From Streptomyces sp. SID13726 (GTDB lineage: Bacteria > Actinomycetota > Actinomycetes > Streptomycetales > Streptomycetaceae), in the NCBI RefSeq assembly GCF_010548375.1, contig NZ_JAAGLY010000032.1, forward strand, positions 1 through 64,000: a stretch of 64,000 nt of DNA, written 5' to 3'. Position numbers and translations under genes: made by a program. A model generated the notes under the pieces. The model saw only the letters and a program-made list of their open reading frames with translations, was not told the DNA's origin and ran no database searches. Of this stretch, positions 8,108 through 16,497 are shown in pieces (the first letter of the stretch is position 1; the number at the start of each line of letters is the position of its first letter).

Positions 8108-9202
8108 GTGTCCGCAGTCTCCGACCGCCTTCCCACCTTCCCCTGGGACAAGCTGGAGCCGTACAAGAAGACGGCTGCCGCGCACCCCGGAGGCATCGTC
8201 GACCTCTCCGTCGGCACCCCCGTCGACCCTGTCCCGGACCTGATCCAGAAGGCCCTGATCGACGCGGCGGACTCCCCGGGCTACCCGACGGTCTGGGGCA
8301 CCCCGGCCCTGCGCGACGCGATCACCGGCTGGGTCGAGCGCCGCCTGGGCGCCCGCGAGGTCACCCACCGGCACGTCCTGCCGATCGTCGGCTCCAAGGA
8401 ACTCGTCGCCTGGCTCCCCACCCAGCTGGGCCTGGGCCCCGGCGACCGGGTCGCCCACCCGCGCCTGGCCTACCCGACGTACGAGGTGGGCGCGCGCCTG
8501 GCCCGCGCGGAGTACGAGGTCTACGACGACCCGACCGAGCTGGACCCGGCCGGCCTGAAGCTCCTGTGGCTCAACTCCCCGTCGAACCCGACCGGCAAGG
8601 TCCTGTCCAAGGACGAGCTGACGAGGATCGTGGCCTGGGCCCGCTCGCACGGCATCCTGATCTTCTCCGACGAGTGCTACCTGGAGCTGGGCTGGGAGGC
8701 CGACCCGGTCTCCGTCCTGCACCCGGACGTCAATGGCGGCTCCTACGACGGCATCGTGGCCGTCCACTCGCTGTCGAAGCGGTCCAACCTCGCGGGCTAC
8801 CGCGCGGCCTTCCTCGCGGGCGACCCGGCCGTCCTGGCGCCCCTCCTGGAGATCCGCAAGCACGGCGGCATGATGACCCCGGCGCCGACCCAGGCGGCGG
8901 TGGTCGCGGCCCTCGGCGACGACACGCACGTGCGTGAGCAGCGCGAGCGCTACCTGGCCCGGCGCACGCTCCTGCGCGAGGCGCTGCTCGGCCACGGCTT
9001 CCGCATCGAGCACAGCGAGGCCAGCCTCTACCTGTGGGCCACCCGCGACGAGTCCTGCTGGTCGACGGTCGCGCACCTGGCCGAGCTGGGCATCCTGGTG
9101 GCGCCGGGCGACTTCTACGGCGAGGCGGGCGAGAAGTTCGTACGCGTGGCGCTGACGGCCACGGACGAGCGGGTGCGGGCGGCGGTCGAGCGGCTGGCGT
9201 AG
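8108..9202 (+). CDS. dapC: N-succinyl-LL-diaminopimelate aminotransferase
   Basis: 364 residues from GTG 8108; a TTG at 8066 would start inside the region just after the terminator stem and is less likely. Fold-type I PLP enzyme: TPVDPVPD and GYPTVWGT substrate loops, SPSNPTG, and Schiff-base Lys224 in HSLSKRSNLAG followed by R in GYRAAF. It converts the keto-pimelate intermediate to the amino acid in the succinylase branch of diaminopimelate/lysine synthesis, feeding peptidoglycan. dapE, two steps on in the pathway sense, lies 1.9 kb downstream. Confidence 0.9.
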   Translation: MSAVSDRLPTFPWDKLEPYKKTAAAHPGGIVDLSVGTPVDPVPDLIQKALIDAADSPGYPTVWGTPALRDAITGWVERRLGAREVTHRHVLPIVGSKELVAWLPTQLGLGPGDRVAHPRLAYPTYEVGARLARAEYEVYDDPTELDPAGLKLLWLNSPSNPTGKVLSKDELTRIVAWARSHGILIFSDECYLELGWEADPVSVLHPDVNGGSYDGIVAVHSLSKRSNLAGYRAAFLAGDPAVLAPLLEIRKHGGMMTPAPTQAAVVAALGDDTHVREQRERYLARRTLLREALLGHGFRIEHSEASLYLWATRDESCWSTVAHLAELGILVAPGDFYGEAGEKFVRVALTATDERVRAAVERLA

Positions 9203-9213
9203 TTGCATACGCG

Positions 9214-9259
9214 TACGGCGAAGGGGTCCAGGAACACCGTCCTGGACCCCTTCGCCGTA
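9214..9259. terminator. Bidirectional hairpin terminator, dapC / secreted protein gene
   Basis: Perfect 20-bp stem (9214-9233 with 9240-9259), loop acaccg, placed between two convergent stop codons. The flanks extend it imperfectly. Confidence 0.85.
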
Positions 9260-9269
9260 TGCGCGCGTA

Positions 9270-9722
9270 CTAGCCGAGCGGCAGGCTCTTCACCGGCAGG
9301 GAGTCGGCCGCCGGCAGACCGCCCTTGGTGAGGGAGTCGGTCGGGAGGCCGCCCTTGGTGGCGGTGGACGTGGTGTCCCCGACGAGGTCCCCGGCGGAAC
9401 CGGCCGCGTCGCCCGCCGTCTTCTGCGCGGCCGGCGCCGCCTTCTTCACGGCCTTGCCGCCGGTCTTGCCCGCGGACGGCACCGCCTTCTCGACCGTCTT
9501 GCCACCGGTCTTGCCCGCGGACCCGGTGAGGTTCTGCGTCGCGCCGTCCACCGTGTTGCCGACGTGCGCCGCGTCCAGAGCGGTCAGCCCGCCGAGGTTC
9601 GGGGCGGCCGGCAGCTGCGCGGGGGCCGCACTGGCGGCGCCGGCCGCACCGACCCCGGCTGCCGCTCCCGCAGCGACGAGCAGCGCGGCACGGGCGATCC
9701 TGCGGGTCAGGGGGAGGGACAT
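9270..9722 (-). CDS. Secreted Ala/Gly/Lys-rich protein of unknown function
   Basis: 150 residues with a signal peptide (MSLPLTRRIARAALLV, cleavage near SAA/APA). The rest is low complexity, with Lys-Thr-Gly-Gly steps (AGKTGGK three times) and a C-terminal repeat KGGLPTDS/KGGLPAADS. No catalytic motif. A basic, flexible, exported protein of this kind may bind wall polymers or nucleic acid, but that is a guess. The gene is preceded by a well-formed promoter at 9825-9852. Confidence 0.7.
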   Translation of the reverse strand: MSLPLTRRIARAALLVAAGAAAGVGAAGAASAAPAQLPAAPNLGGLTALDAAHVGNTVDGATQNLTGSAGKTGGKTVEKAVPSAGKTGGKAVKKAAPAAQKTAGDAAGSAGDLVGDTTSTATKGGLPTDSLTKGGLPAADSLPVKSLPLG

Positions 9723-9824
9723 GTTGCTCCTTCGACGGAGGAAACGTTGCTAGGACGCCGTGACTACCGCTCGAAGCCGACGAAGGTTGCGGAGGGCCAA
9801 CGTAAAGAGTTGGCAATGCGTCGC

Positions 9825-9852
9825 ATTATCACCTGCGGATAAAAACGGGCAA
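9825..9852 (-). promoter_or_regulatory. Promoter of the Lys-rich secreted protein gene
   Basis: On the minus strand, -35 TTGCCC (9847-9852) and -10 GATAAT (9825-9830) are separated by 16 bp in a locally A+T-rich stretch. The leader to the ATG would be about 95 nt. The rest of the 274-bp intergenic region (9723-9996) shows no gene. Confidence 0.5.
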
Positions 9853-9996
9853 AAAGCTGCCGGTCTGAAAGTCCGTCGAATCCTTGCAGCCCTTTGTTCG
9901 CAAGGGATCTGGCGGATACGGGGGTGACGTGACGAAAACCTGCGCACACCCCCTCCCGCGGCGGGCGGACGTGACCCTTCCAGGCGATCTTCCGAA

Positions 9997-11010
9997 CTAC
10001 CGTGCCGTGAGTATCCGCACCGACCCCGTGGCGCCCGCGCTGCCCGCCGGGCGCCACTGGCTGTCCGTGTTCCCGGCCGTCCACTGCCGCCCCGCGTACG
10101 AGACCCGCTCGATGCGCAGCGCCGAGGAGTTGGCGACCGCCCAGTGGGCGAGCTGCCAGCCGCGTTCCGTGAGGCTGCGGTCGGCTCCCGGGCTGGTGTC
10201 CTCGCGCACCGGAAGCGTCACCGTGCGCGCGTCGGCAGGGGCGGGCGAGGGACTCGCGCTCGGCGAGGACCCGGCGCTCACCTCGGCGGCGGTCGTCTGG
10301 AGCGCGTCCCGCCCGAAGTCCCGTACGAGAGCGGACCGTACGGCGTCCGGACCGGTGGCCGGGGGCGTGGCCGCCGCCGCGGTGGCCGTGGCCGTGGCGG
10401 CGGCAGTGGCGGTCCGGCTGGTGTCCTGGCGGCCGTCGCAGGTCAGGGTGGCCGCCGCGGAACCGGTGAGGGCGGCGGCGAGCACGGTGGCGTCCGGCTC
10501 GTGCTTGGCGTACGCCTCCGGATAGCCGCTGCGCTGCACGCGCTGCGCGGCGACGGTCAGCGGCAGCTCCTGGTAGTCGTCCACCTTCACCAGGTGCTTG
10601 TAGAACTCGCCCGCCGCGTACGCCGGGTCCAGGATCTCCTTCGGGGTGCCCCAGCCCTGCGAGGGCCGCTGCTGGAACAGGCCGAGGGAGTCCCGGTCGC
10701 CGTGCGAGATGTTGCGCAGCCCGGACTCCTGGAGGGCGGTGGCGAGGGCGATGGTCACGGCCCGCTCGGGCAGCCCGCGCCCGGTGCCGACGGCGGTGAT
10801 CGTCGCCGCGTTCACCGCCTGCTCGGGCGTGAACTCGTACGACGGTCCGCCCGCCCGGCCCGAGACGACTCTGCAGGTCGGCCCTTCCGAGCCTCCGGTG
10901 ACGTACTGCACCACGAGGTAACCGGCGACCGCGCACAGGACCACGAGGGCCGCCGCGAAGCGGAGGAAGCGGCCACGGCGCTTGCGAGTAGGGGGCAACG
11001 GCTCTGGCAT
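9997..11010 (-). CDS. Membrane-anchored lysozyme-fold (lytic transglycosylase-like) protein
   Basis: 337 residues. ATG 11010 is followed by a basic stretch (PPTRKRRGRFLRF) and one membrane helix, giving a type II anchored exported protein. Residues about 55-190 contain TIALATALQESGLRN and DSLGLFQQRPSQGWG, the arrangement of goose-type/soluble lytic transglycosylase domains with the Glu of QESG as likely acid. A Thr/Ala/Pro-rich linker (TATAAATATATAAA) leads to a second C-terminal domain of unknown type (LTERGWQLAHWAVANSS). Probably a wall hydrolase or scaffold. Such proteins are often mislabelled heavy metal transporters. Confidence 0.72.
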   Translation of the reverse strand: MPEPLPPTRKRRGRFLRFAAALVVLCAVAGYLVVQYVTGGSEGPTCRVVSGRAGGPSYEFTPEQAVNAATITAVGTGRGLPERAVTIALATALQESGLRNISHGDRDSLGLFQQRPSQGWGTPKEILDPAYAAGEFYKHLVKVDDYQELPLTVAAQRVQRSGYPEAYAKHEPDATVLAAALTGSAAATLTCDGRQDTSRTATAAATATATAAAATPPATGPDAVRSALVRDFGRDALQTTAAEVSAGSSPSASPSPAPADARTVTLPVREDTSPGADRSLTERGWQLAHWAVANSSALRIERVSYAGRQWTAGNTDSQWRPAGSAGATGSVRILTAR

Positions 11011-11095
11011 CCGGACAAGATACTGGAGAGTACTGAGACCTCTGTGCCGGACGGGGAGGGCGGGGGCGGCCGACGGGGGAGTTAGGGTCGGGAGC

Positions 11096-12175
11096 ATGGC
11101 CGACACCCCTCTTGACCTTTCGCTGGACGCCGCCCGGCTCACCGCGCAGCTCGTCGACTTCCCCTCCGAGAGCGGCACCGAGAAGCCCCTCGCGGACGCG
11201 ATCGAGACCGCCCTGCGCGCTCTTCCGCACCTCACGGTCGACCGGCACGGCAACAACGTCGTCGCCCGCACGAACCTCGGCCGCCCGGAACGCGTCATCC
11301 TCGCCGGCCACATCGACACGGTGCCCATCGCGGGCAACGTCCCCTCCCGCCTCGACGACGAGGGCTACCTCTGGGGCTGCGGCACCTGCGACATGAAGTC
11401 CGGGGTCGCGGTCCAGCTGCGCATCGCGGCCACCGTCCCCGAACCCAACCGCGACCTCACCTTCATCTTCTACGACAACGAAGAGGTCGCCGCCCACCTC
11501 AACGGCCTGGGACATGTGGCCGAGGCCCACCCCGAGTGGCTGGAGGGCGACTTCGCGGTCCTGCTGGAGCCGACGGACAACCAGGTCGAGGGTGGCTGTC
11601 AGGGAACTCTGCGGGTGCTGCTGACGTTCAAGGGAGAGCGTGCGCACTCCGCGCGCGCGTGGATGGGTTCCAACGCGATCCACAAGGTTGCCCCGGCCCT
11701 CGAGAAGCTCGCCGCGTACGAACCGCGCAAGCCGGTGGTCGACGGCCTCGAATACCACGAGGGCCTCAACGCGGTAGGCGTGCAGGGCGGTGTGGCGACG
11801 AACGTCATCCCCGACTCCTGCGTCCTGGCCGTCAACTTCCGCTACGCGCCCGACCGCAGCGAGGCCGAGGCGGAGGCCTTCGTGCGGGACTTCTTCGCGG
11901 ACTGCGGGGTCGACGAGTTCGTCGTCGACGACCACACCGGCGGCGCGCGTCCCGGCCTCAACCACCCTGTCGCACAGGCCTTCATGGCCGCGGTCGGCGG
12001 TGTCGCCCGCCCCAAGTTCGGCTGGACGGACGTCTCCCGCTTCAGCGCGCTGGGCGTGCCCGCGGTGAACTACAGCCCCGGTGAGCCGCTGCTCGCGCAC
12101 AAGGTGGACGAGCGCGTGAAGGTCTCGCTGATCCCGGAGGCGGAGGCGAAGCTGCGGGCCTGGCTGACCTCGTAA
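11096..12175 (+). CDS. dapE: Succinyl-diaminopimelate desuccinylase
   Basis: 359 residues from ATG 11096 (GGGAGC upstream). M20 metallopeptidase fold: metal-binding His and Asp in LAGHIDTVP and CGTCDMKSG, catalytic and metal Glu in YDNEEVAA, and an inserted dimerisation domain (ERAHSARAWMGSNAIHK). It removes succinate from N-succinyl-LL-DAP, the last succinylase-branch step before DAP epimerase. It is transcribed away from the lysozyme-fold gene, so the 85-bp gap must hold both promoters. Confidence 0.92.
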   Translation: MADTPLDLSLDAARLTAQLVDFPSESGTEKPLADAIETALRALPHLTVDRHGNNVVARTNLGRPERVILAGHIDTVPIAGNVPSRLDDEGYLWGCGTCDMKSGVAVQLRIAATVPEPNRDLTFIFYDNEEVAAHLNGLGHVAEAHPEWLEGDFAVLLEPTDNQVEGGCQGTLRVLLTFKGERAHSARAWMGSNAIHKVAPALEKLAAYEPRKPVVDGLEYHEGLNAVGVQGGVATNVIPDSCVLAVNFRYAPDRSEAEAEAFVRDFFADCGVDEFVVDDHTGGARPGLNHPVAQAFMAAVGGVARPKFGWTDVSRFSALGVPAVNYSPGEPLLAHKVDERVKVSLIPEAEAKLRAWLTS

Positions 12176-12235
12176 GGAGGCGGCATGGCGGGGGCGCTGC
12201 ACGGCGGACACGCGGACGTCCCCCCTCCGTAACCC

Positions 12236-12249
12236 GCGTAGATCTACGC
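12236..12249. promoter_or_regulatory. 14-bp perfect palindrome gcgtagatctacgc
   Basis: It lies 36 bp before the ATG of the LOG-type gene and is directly followed by TGATATGG, a possible -10. A protein bound here would cover that promoter, so a repressor site is plausible. Confidence 0.45.
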
Positions 12250-12285
12250 TGATATGGAAAGACCAGGCAAGCGGAGGGAGCGCAC

Positions 12286-13044
12286 ATGGCTACCGGGAAC
12301 CCCGAGGGCAAGCAGCAGCCACCGGAGGAGCAGCGCCTGGGACCGGTTCTCCGCAGGCGAGGACAGGTCACGGCGAGCACGACCGACCAGCGCCTGCTGG
12401 ACGCGGGCGGTCCCTCGGACTGGGTCCACACCGACCCCTGGCGCGTCCTGCGCATCCAGTCGGAGTTCATCGAAGGCTTCGGCACCCTCGCCGAACTCCC
12501 GCCCGCGATCAGCGTGTTCGGCTCGGCACGGACACCGGCGGACTCGCCGGAGTACGAGGCGGGCGTGCGGCTCGGCCGTGGCCTGGTGGAGGCCGGCTTC
12601 GCGGTCATCACCGGCGGCGGCCCCGGCGCCATGGAGGCGGCCAACAAGGGCGCCTGCGAGGCCAGTGGCACCTCGGTCGGCCTCGGCATCGAGCTGCCCT
12701 TCGAGCAGGGGCTCAACCCCTACGTCGACATCGGCCTCAACTTCCGCTACTTCTTCGTGCGCAAGATGATGTTCGTGAAGTACGCGCAGGGCTTCGTGGT
12801 CCTCCCGGGCGGCCTCGGCACCCTGGACGAGCTGTTCGAGGCCCTGACCCTGGTCCAGACCCAGAAGGTCACCCGCTTCCCGATCGTCCTCTTCGGCAGC
12901 GAGTACTGGGGCGGCCTCGTCGACTGGCTCAAGAACACGCTGGTCGCGCAGGGGAAGGCGTCGGAGAAGGACCTGCTGCTGTTCCACGTGACGGACGACG
13001 TGGACGAGGCGGTGGCGCTGGTGTCCAAGGAGGCGGGGCGCTAG
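12286..13044 (+). CDS. LOG/TIGR00730-family Rossmann protein (Rv1205-like)
   Basis: 252 residues, GGAGGGAGC before the ATG. The nucleotide-fold core has GSARTPAD, GGGPGAMEAANKGA and PGGLGTLDELFE, the PGGxGTxxE signature of cytokinin-activating phosphoribohydrolases and lysine decarboxylase-like proteins. About 80 N-terminal residues precede the core, as in actinobacterial Rv1205 relatives. The likely reaction is hydrolysis of a nucleoside 5'-monophosphate to base and ribose phosphate. It converges on folP2. Confidence 0.85.
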   Translation: MATGNPEGKQQPPEEQRLGPVLRRRGQVTASTTDQRLLDAGGPSDWVHTDPWRVLRIQSEFIEGFGTLAELPPAISVFGSARTPADSPEYEAGVRLGRGLVEAGFAVITGGGPGAMEAANKGACEASGTSVGLGIELPFEQGLNPYVDIGLNFRYFFVRKMMFVKYAQGFVVLPGGLGTLDELFEALTLVQTQKVTRFPIVLFGSEYWGGLVDWLKNTLVAQGKASEKDLLLFHVTDDVDEAVALVSKEAGR

Positions 13045-13061
13045 GCCCCGGACCGACCGCT

Positions 13062-13922
13062 CTACGCGAGCCCCCGGCGGGCGACCGCCGGGGGCCTGTG
13101 CCCCGCGATCGACGCCACCATGTCCAGCACCTGCCGGGTCTCGGCCACCTCGTGCACCCGGTACACCTGAGCCCCCAGCCACGCGGACACGGCCGTCGTC
13201 GCCAGCGTCCCGATGACCCGCTCCTTCACCGGCTTGTCCAGCGTCTCGCCCACGAAGTCCTTGTTGGACAGGGAGACCAGCACCGGCCACCCGGTCTCGA
13301 CCATCTCGCCCAACCGCCGCGTCGCCTCAAGGCTGTGCCGCGTGTTCTTGCCGAAGTCGTGCCCCGGATCGATCATCACGGACTCCCGGGCCACCCCCAG
13401 CGCGACCGCCCGCTCCGCCAGCCCCACGGTCACCCGCAGGATGTCGGCCATGACGTCGTCGTACGTCACCCGATGCGGCCGCGTACGAGGCTCCGCGCCC
13501 CCGGCGTGCGTGCACACCAGCCCCGCCCCGTACCGCGCCGCGACCTCCGCGAGCCCCGGATCGACGCCGCCCCACGCGTCGTTGAGCAGATCCGCCCCCG
13601 CCTCGCACACGGCCTCGCCCACGGACGCCCGCCAGGTGTCGACGCTGATGACCACGTCGGGGAACCGCCGCCGGACCTCCGCCACGAACCCCACGGTCCG
13701 CCGCGCCTCCTCCTCGGCGGAGACGTCCTCCCCGGGCCCGGCCTTGACCCCGCCGATGTCGATGATGGCGGCCCCCTCGGCCACCGCCTGCTCCACGCGC
13801 GCGAGGGCGGGCTCGTCGTGGAACGTGGCTCCCTGGTCGTAGAAGGAGTCGGGGGTCCGGTTCACGATCGCCATGATCACCGGCTCGTGCGTGTCGAATT
13901 CACGCCTGCCCAGCCTGAGCAT
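13062..13922 (-). CDS. folP2: Dihydropteroate synthase homologue of the FolP2 type
   Basis: 286 residues from ATG 13922; a GTG at 13937 would add five. TIM-barrel DHPS homologue: VNRTPDSFYDQG, NDAWGG, DPGHDFGK. The conserved loop that reads GGxSTRPG in true DHPS is IDIGGVKAGPG here, and the usual MHxRG-like site is CTHAGG. Mycobacterial FolP2 shows similar departures and is reported to lack DHPS activity, so a genuine role in folate synthesis is doubtful. Its neighbours (LOG, DivIVA domain, tag) match the mycobacterial folP2 locus, which supports FolP2 identity. Confidence 0.8.
   Translation of the reverse strand: MLRLGRREFDTHEPVIMAIVNRTPDSFYDQGATFHDEPALARVEQAVAEGAAIIDIGGVKAGPGEDVSAEEEARRTVGFVAEVRRRFPDVVISVDTWRASVGEAVCEAGADLLNDAWGGVDPGLAEVAARYGAGLVCTHAGGAEPRTRPHRVTYDDVMADILRVTVGLAERAVALGVARESVMIDPGHDFGKNTRHSLEATRRLGEMVETGWPVLVSLSNKDFVGETLDKPVKERVIGTLATTAVSAWLGAQVYRVHEVAETRQVLDMVASIAGHRPPAVARRGLA
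13071..13094. terminator. Hairpin in the 3' end of folP2, probably bidirectional
   Basis: Perfect 10-bp stem (13071-13080 with 13085-13094), loop gcga. It overlaps the last folP2 codons and follows the LOG-type stop by 26 bp. Confidence 0.6.
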
Positions 13923-14068
13923 CCCCTGTGACCTCACTTCGTACGTCTGTGTCTTCGGCCTCTGCGGCCGCCTGCGACCCTAACTGTCAGACTCGCATGG
14001 CACGATCGGACCCTGACATATTCGACGCCGACGGCCGGCCGCCGGCAGGGACCCTGGGGACCTCAGCG

Positions 14069-14428
14069 ATGGTTATGTTCTTGTTCCTGGTCATCGCACT
14101 CGCGGTCGTGGTCGCCGCGGTGACGCTCGCCGTGGTGGGCGGCGGCGAGAGCGACGGCCCGCTGCCGGACGTCGCCCCCGAGCGGCTCCAGGACCCGCTG
14201 CCGCTGGACCGCCCGGTGGACCGCGAGGACGTGGAGAGCGTGCGCTTCCCGCTCACCGCCCGCGGTTACCACATGGGCGAGGTCGACGACGTGCTCAGCC
14301 GCCTCGGCGCCGAGCTCGCCGAGCGGGACGCCCGGATCGCCGACCTGGAGTCCGCCCTGGCCGGCGCCCAGGCCGCCACCCACGCCGCCCCGCAGCACCC
14401 GGACCACGGCCACGGGGAGCAGCGGTGA
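14069..14428 (+). CDS. Membrane-anchored DivIVA-domain protein
   Basis: 119 residues from ATG 14069, with GGGGA nine bases upstream; an ATG at 13997 would add 24 residues of poor quality. One N-terminal membrane helix (MVMFLFLVIALAVVVAAV) is followed by a short DivIVA motif (FPLTARGYHMGEVDDVLSRL) and a coiled coil (ELAERDARIADLESAL). Such Rv1209-like proteins probably tie a membrane-curvature or polar-growth complex to the envelope. It overlaps tag by four bases and is cotranscribed. Confidence 0.8.
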   Translation: MVMFLFLVIALAVVVAAVTLAVVGGGESDGPLPDVAPERLQDPLPLDRPVDREDVESVRFPLTARGYHMGEVDDVLSRLGAELAERDARIADLESALAGAQAATHAAPQHPDHGHGEQR

Positions 14429-15003
14429 CCGACGGCACCGCCCTGGTCGGCCCGGACGGCGCGCCGCGCTGCCCCTGGGCGCTGTCCACGCCGGACTACG
14501 TGACGTACCACGACGAGGAGTGGGGCCGCCCGGTCCACGGCGACGACGCCCTCTTCGAGCGCCTCAGCCTGGAGGCCTTCCAGTCCGGCCTCTCCTGGAT
14601 CACGATCCTGCGCCGCCGCGAGACCTTCCGCGCGGCCTTCGCGGGCTTCGGGATCGCCGAGGTGGCCGCGTTCGACGAGACCGACCGCGACCGCCTCCTC
14701 GCCGACCCCGGCATCATCCGCAACAAGGCCAAGGTCGACGCGACGATGGCCAACGCGAAGGTGCTGGCCGACTGGTCCCCGGGCGAGCTGGACGAGTTGA
14801 TCTGGTCCCACGTGCCGGAGACCCACGCGGTCCCTAAGACCCTGGCGGACGTCCCGGCGGTGACCCCGGAGTCGACGGCGCTGTCCAAGGTCCTGAAGAA
14901 GCGGGGCCTGCGCTTCGTGGGCCCGACGACGGCGTACGCCCTGATGCAGGCCTGTGGGCTGGTGGACGACCACTTGGAAACCTGCGTGGCAAGGAGGTCG
15001 TAG
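14425..15003 (+). CDS. tag: DNA-3-methyladenine glycosylase I
   Basis: 192 residues, GTG start in a GTGA overlap. Conserved features: RCPWAL near the N-terminus and DDHLETC at the C-terminus, which together with an N-terminal His supply the zinc site; HDEEWGRP; SWITILRRRE; GFVGPTT-like turn. It excises 3-methyladenine from DNA as the first step of base-excision repair. Full length for the family. Confidence 0.93.
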   Translation: MTDGTALVGPDGAPRCPWALSTPDYVTYHDEEWGRPVHGDDALFERLSLEAFQSGLSWITILRRRETFRAAFAGFGIAEVAAFDETDRDRLLADPGIIRNKAKVDATMANAKVLADWSPGELDELIWSHVPETHAVPKTLADVPAVTPESTALSKVLKKRGLRFVGPTTAYALMQACGLVDDHLETCVARRS

Positions 15004-15027
15004 GGCGTCCTGTGTGGCCAGGGCCTC

Positions 15028-15041
15028 CTAGGGGCGCGGGG
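15028..15041 (+). repeat. Fragment of the dispersed intergenic repeat
   Basis: ctaggggcgcgggg matches the left end of the copy at 5571-5584. It lies between the convergent tag and enoyl-CoA hydratase genes. Confidence 0.45.
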
Positions 15042-15056
15042 CTGTTTCCGCGGAGG

Positions 15057-15848
15057 TCACCGCCCCAAGTACTCCGGAGTCTCCTTGTTCACGAACGCCC
15101 GCACCGCGATCGCGTGGTCCTCGGACGCCCCCGCCCGCGCCTGTAGCTCGTCCTCCTTCTCCAGCGTCTCCGCCAGTGTGTGCGACAGCGCGTAGGCCAG
15201 CGACTCCTTGATCGCCCCGTACGCCACCGTCGGCCCGGAGGCCAGCGCCCGCGCCACCTTCTCCGCCTCCGCGGGCAGGTCGGTGGACGGCACGAGACGG
15301 TTCGCGATCCCCAGCTCGTGCGCGTCCCGTGCCGAGACGGTGCGGGGGAAGAGCAGCAGGTCGGCGGCCCGGCCGGGCCCGACCACCCGCGGCAGCGTCC
15401 ACGAGATGCCGGAGTCCGCGGTCAGGGCGACTCCCGCGAAGGACGTGTTGAAGGCGGCGGTCTCGGACACGACCCGGTAGTCCGCGGCCAGCGAGATCCC
15501 GAAGCCGGCCCCGGCCGCGACCCCGTTCACCCCGGCGACCACCGGCTTCGGCATCTCGGTCAGCGCCCGCACCACCGGGTTGTAGTGCTCCTTGACCGTG
15601 CTCATCACGACGTCGGACCCCTGCATCAGCAGCCCGATGTGCTCCTTGAGGTCCTGGCCGACACAGAACGCCCGCTCCCCGGCCGCGGTGAGCAGCACGG
15701 CCCGTACGGCGTCGTCCTCCGCCGCCGACTCGACCGCCTCCCGCAGGGCGACCTTGGTGGCGATGTTCAGCGCGTTCATCGCCTCGGGGCGGTTGAGCGT
15801 GATCGTCGCGAGCCCGTCGCTCACCTCGTAGAGCACGGTGTCGGTCAT
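15057..15848 (-). CDS. Enoyl-CoA hydratase/isomerase family protein
   Basis: 263 residues from ATG 15848 with GGAGGGG upstream. Crotonase fold: LNRPEAMNALN, oxyanion-hole stretch ERAFCVGQDLKEH, and AGVNGVAAGAGFGISLAADYRV. At the position of the second catalytic Glu of hydratases the sequence is GVALTADSGISWTLPR, so the precise reaction (hydratase, isomerase, or the PaaG type) is not decided. Fatty-acid or phenylacetate catabolism is possible. Confidence 0.82.
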   Translation of the reverse strand: MTDTVLYEVSDGLATITLNRPEAMNALNIATKVALREAVESAAEDDAVRAVLLTAAGERAFCVGQDLKEHIGLLMQGSDVVMSTVKEHYNPVVRALTEMPKPVVAGVNGVAAGAGFGISLAADYRVVSETAAFNTSFAGVALTADSGISWTLPRVVGPGRAADLLLFPRTVSARDAHELGIANRLVPSTDLPAEAEKVARALASGPTVAYGAIKESLAYALSHTLAETLEKEDELQARAGASEDHAIAVRAFVNKETPEYLGR

Positions 15849-16206
15849 GGCGTATCCCCTCCGGAGCGTTCGATGGACCGGATGTCCGAAGGACAGCATG
15901 GCGGAGATCGCTGTCCGAGTACCGGACCGGACGTGTGACCTGCGTCAAAGAATTCGGGAGCGCGTTCGGGCGCCCTGGATCGGCGCGGCGGCGGAGTATC
16001 GCAGCCACATCGCCGAATTGGGTGGTTTTGCTCGCGCGCGTTGCCCAAGCGATGCCGACTGATGTTGGTCATCGGGTCCTGAGATGCGGGATAATGGCTT
16101 GGAAGCAATGTGTTCGATGCCGGTGTCGCGTGTCCCACTTTGACGCGCGTGCCCTCCCAGGGCCGTCGGCTTTGACGATGAGCTGGTTTCAGGAAGGGGA
16201 ACGAGC
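15849..16206. other. Intergenic region with candidate DUF3117 promoter
   Basis: 358 bp without a credible gene. A possible sigma-70-type promoter for the downstream gene is TTGGTC (16065-16070), 19 bp, GATAAT (16090-16095), which would leave a leader of about 105 nt. The first part must hold the promoter of the divergent hydratase gene; nothing specific is seen there. Confidence 0.4.
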
Positions 16207-16374
16207 ATGGCGGCCATGAAGCCGCGGACGGGCGATGGCCCGCTCGAGGTGACAAAGGAGGGGCGGGGCATCGTCATGCGCGTTCCGCTCGAAGGCGGCG
16301 GTCGGCTCGTCGTCGAGCTGACCCCTGACGAGGCCGACGCGCTCGGCGACGCCCTCAAGAAGGTCGTCGGCTGA
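16207..16374 (+). CDS. DUF3117 small conserved protein
   Basis: 55 residues, ATG preceded by GGAAGGGGAACGAGC. The sequence (MAAMKPRTGDGPLEVTKEGR, then VMRVPLEGGGRLVVELTPDEADAL) is the nearly invariant actinobacterial DUF3117 protein, Rv1211 in M. tuberculosis. Small, soluble and beta-rich. No function is known to me. Its position before the O-methyltransferase/sigma-factor block agrees with mycobacterial gene order. Confidence 0.9.
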   Translation: MAAMKPRTGDGPLEVTKEGRGIVMRVPLEGGGRLVVELTPDEADALGDALKKVVG

Positions 16375-16497
16375 CGCGGGAGCGACCATACCCTTTCGGC
16401 TGCCCCGGCATCTCACGTGGTGTCGGGGCAGAGGTCTGCCCGGCCGGACCCTCGGATGGCCGTACGGTCCCTGCCTGTCTTCACGGCCTCGCAGGGC

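Noticed and set aside
9723..9996. Cyclic-di-AMP riboswitch before the secreted Lys-rich protein gene
   Set aside because: Genes for envelope proteins often have one, but the conserved blocks are not recognisable here; only a plain promoter is.
9764..12211. 815-residue minus-strand frame over dapE and the lysozyme-fold gene
   Set aside because: Out of frame with both supported genes, with biased His/Arg/Asp composition typical of antisense frames.
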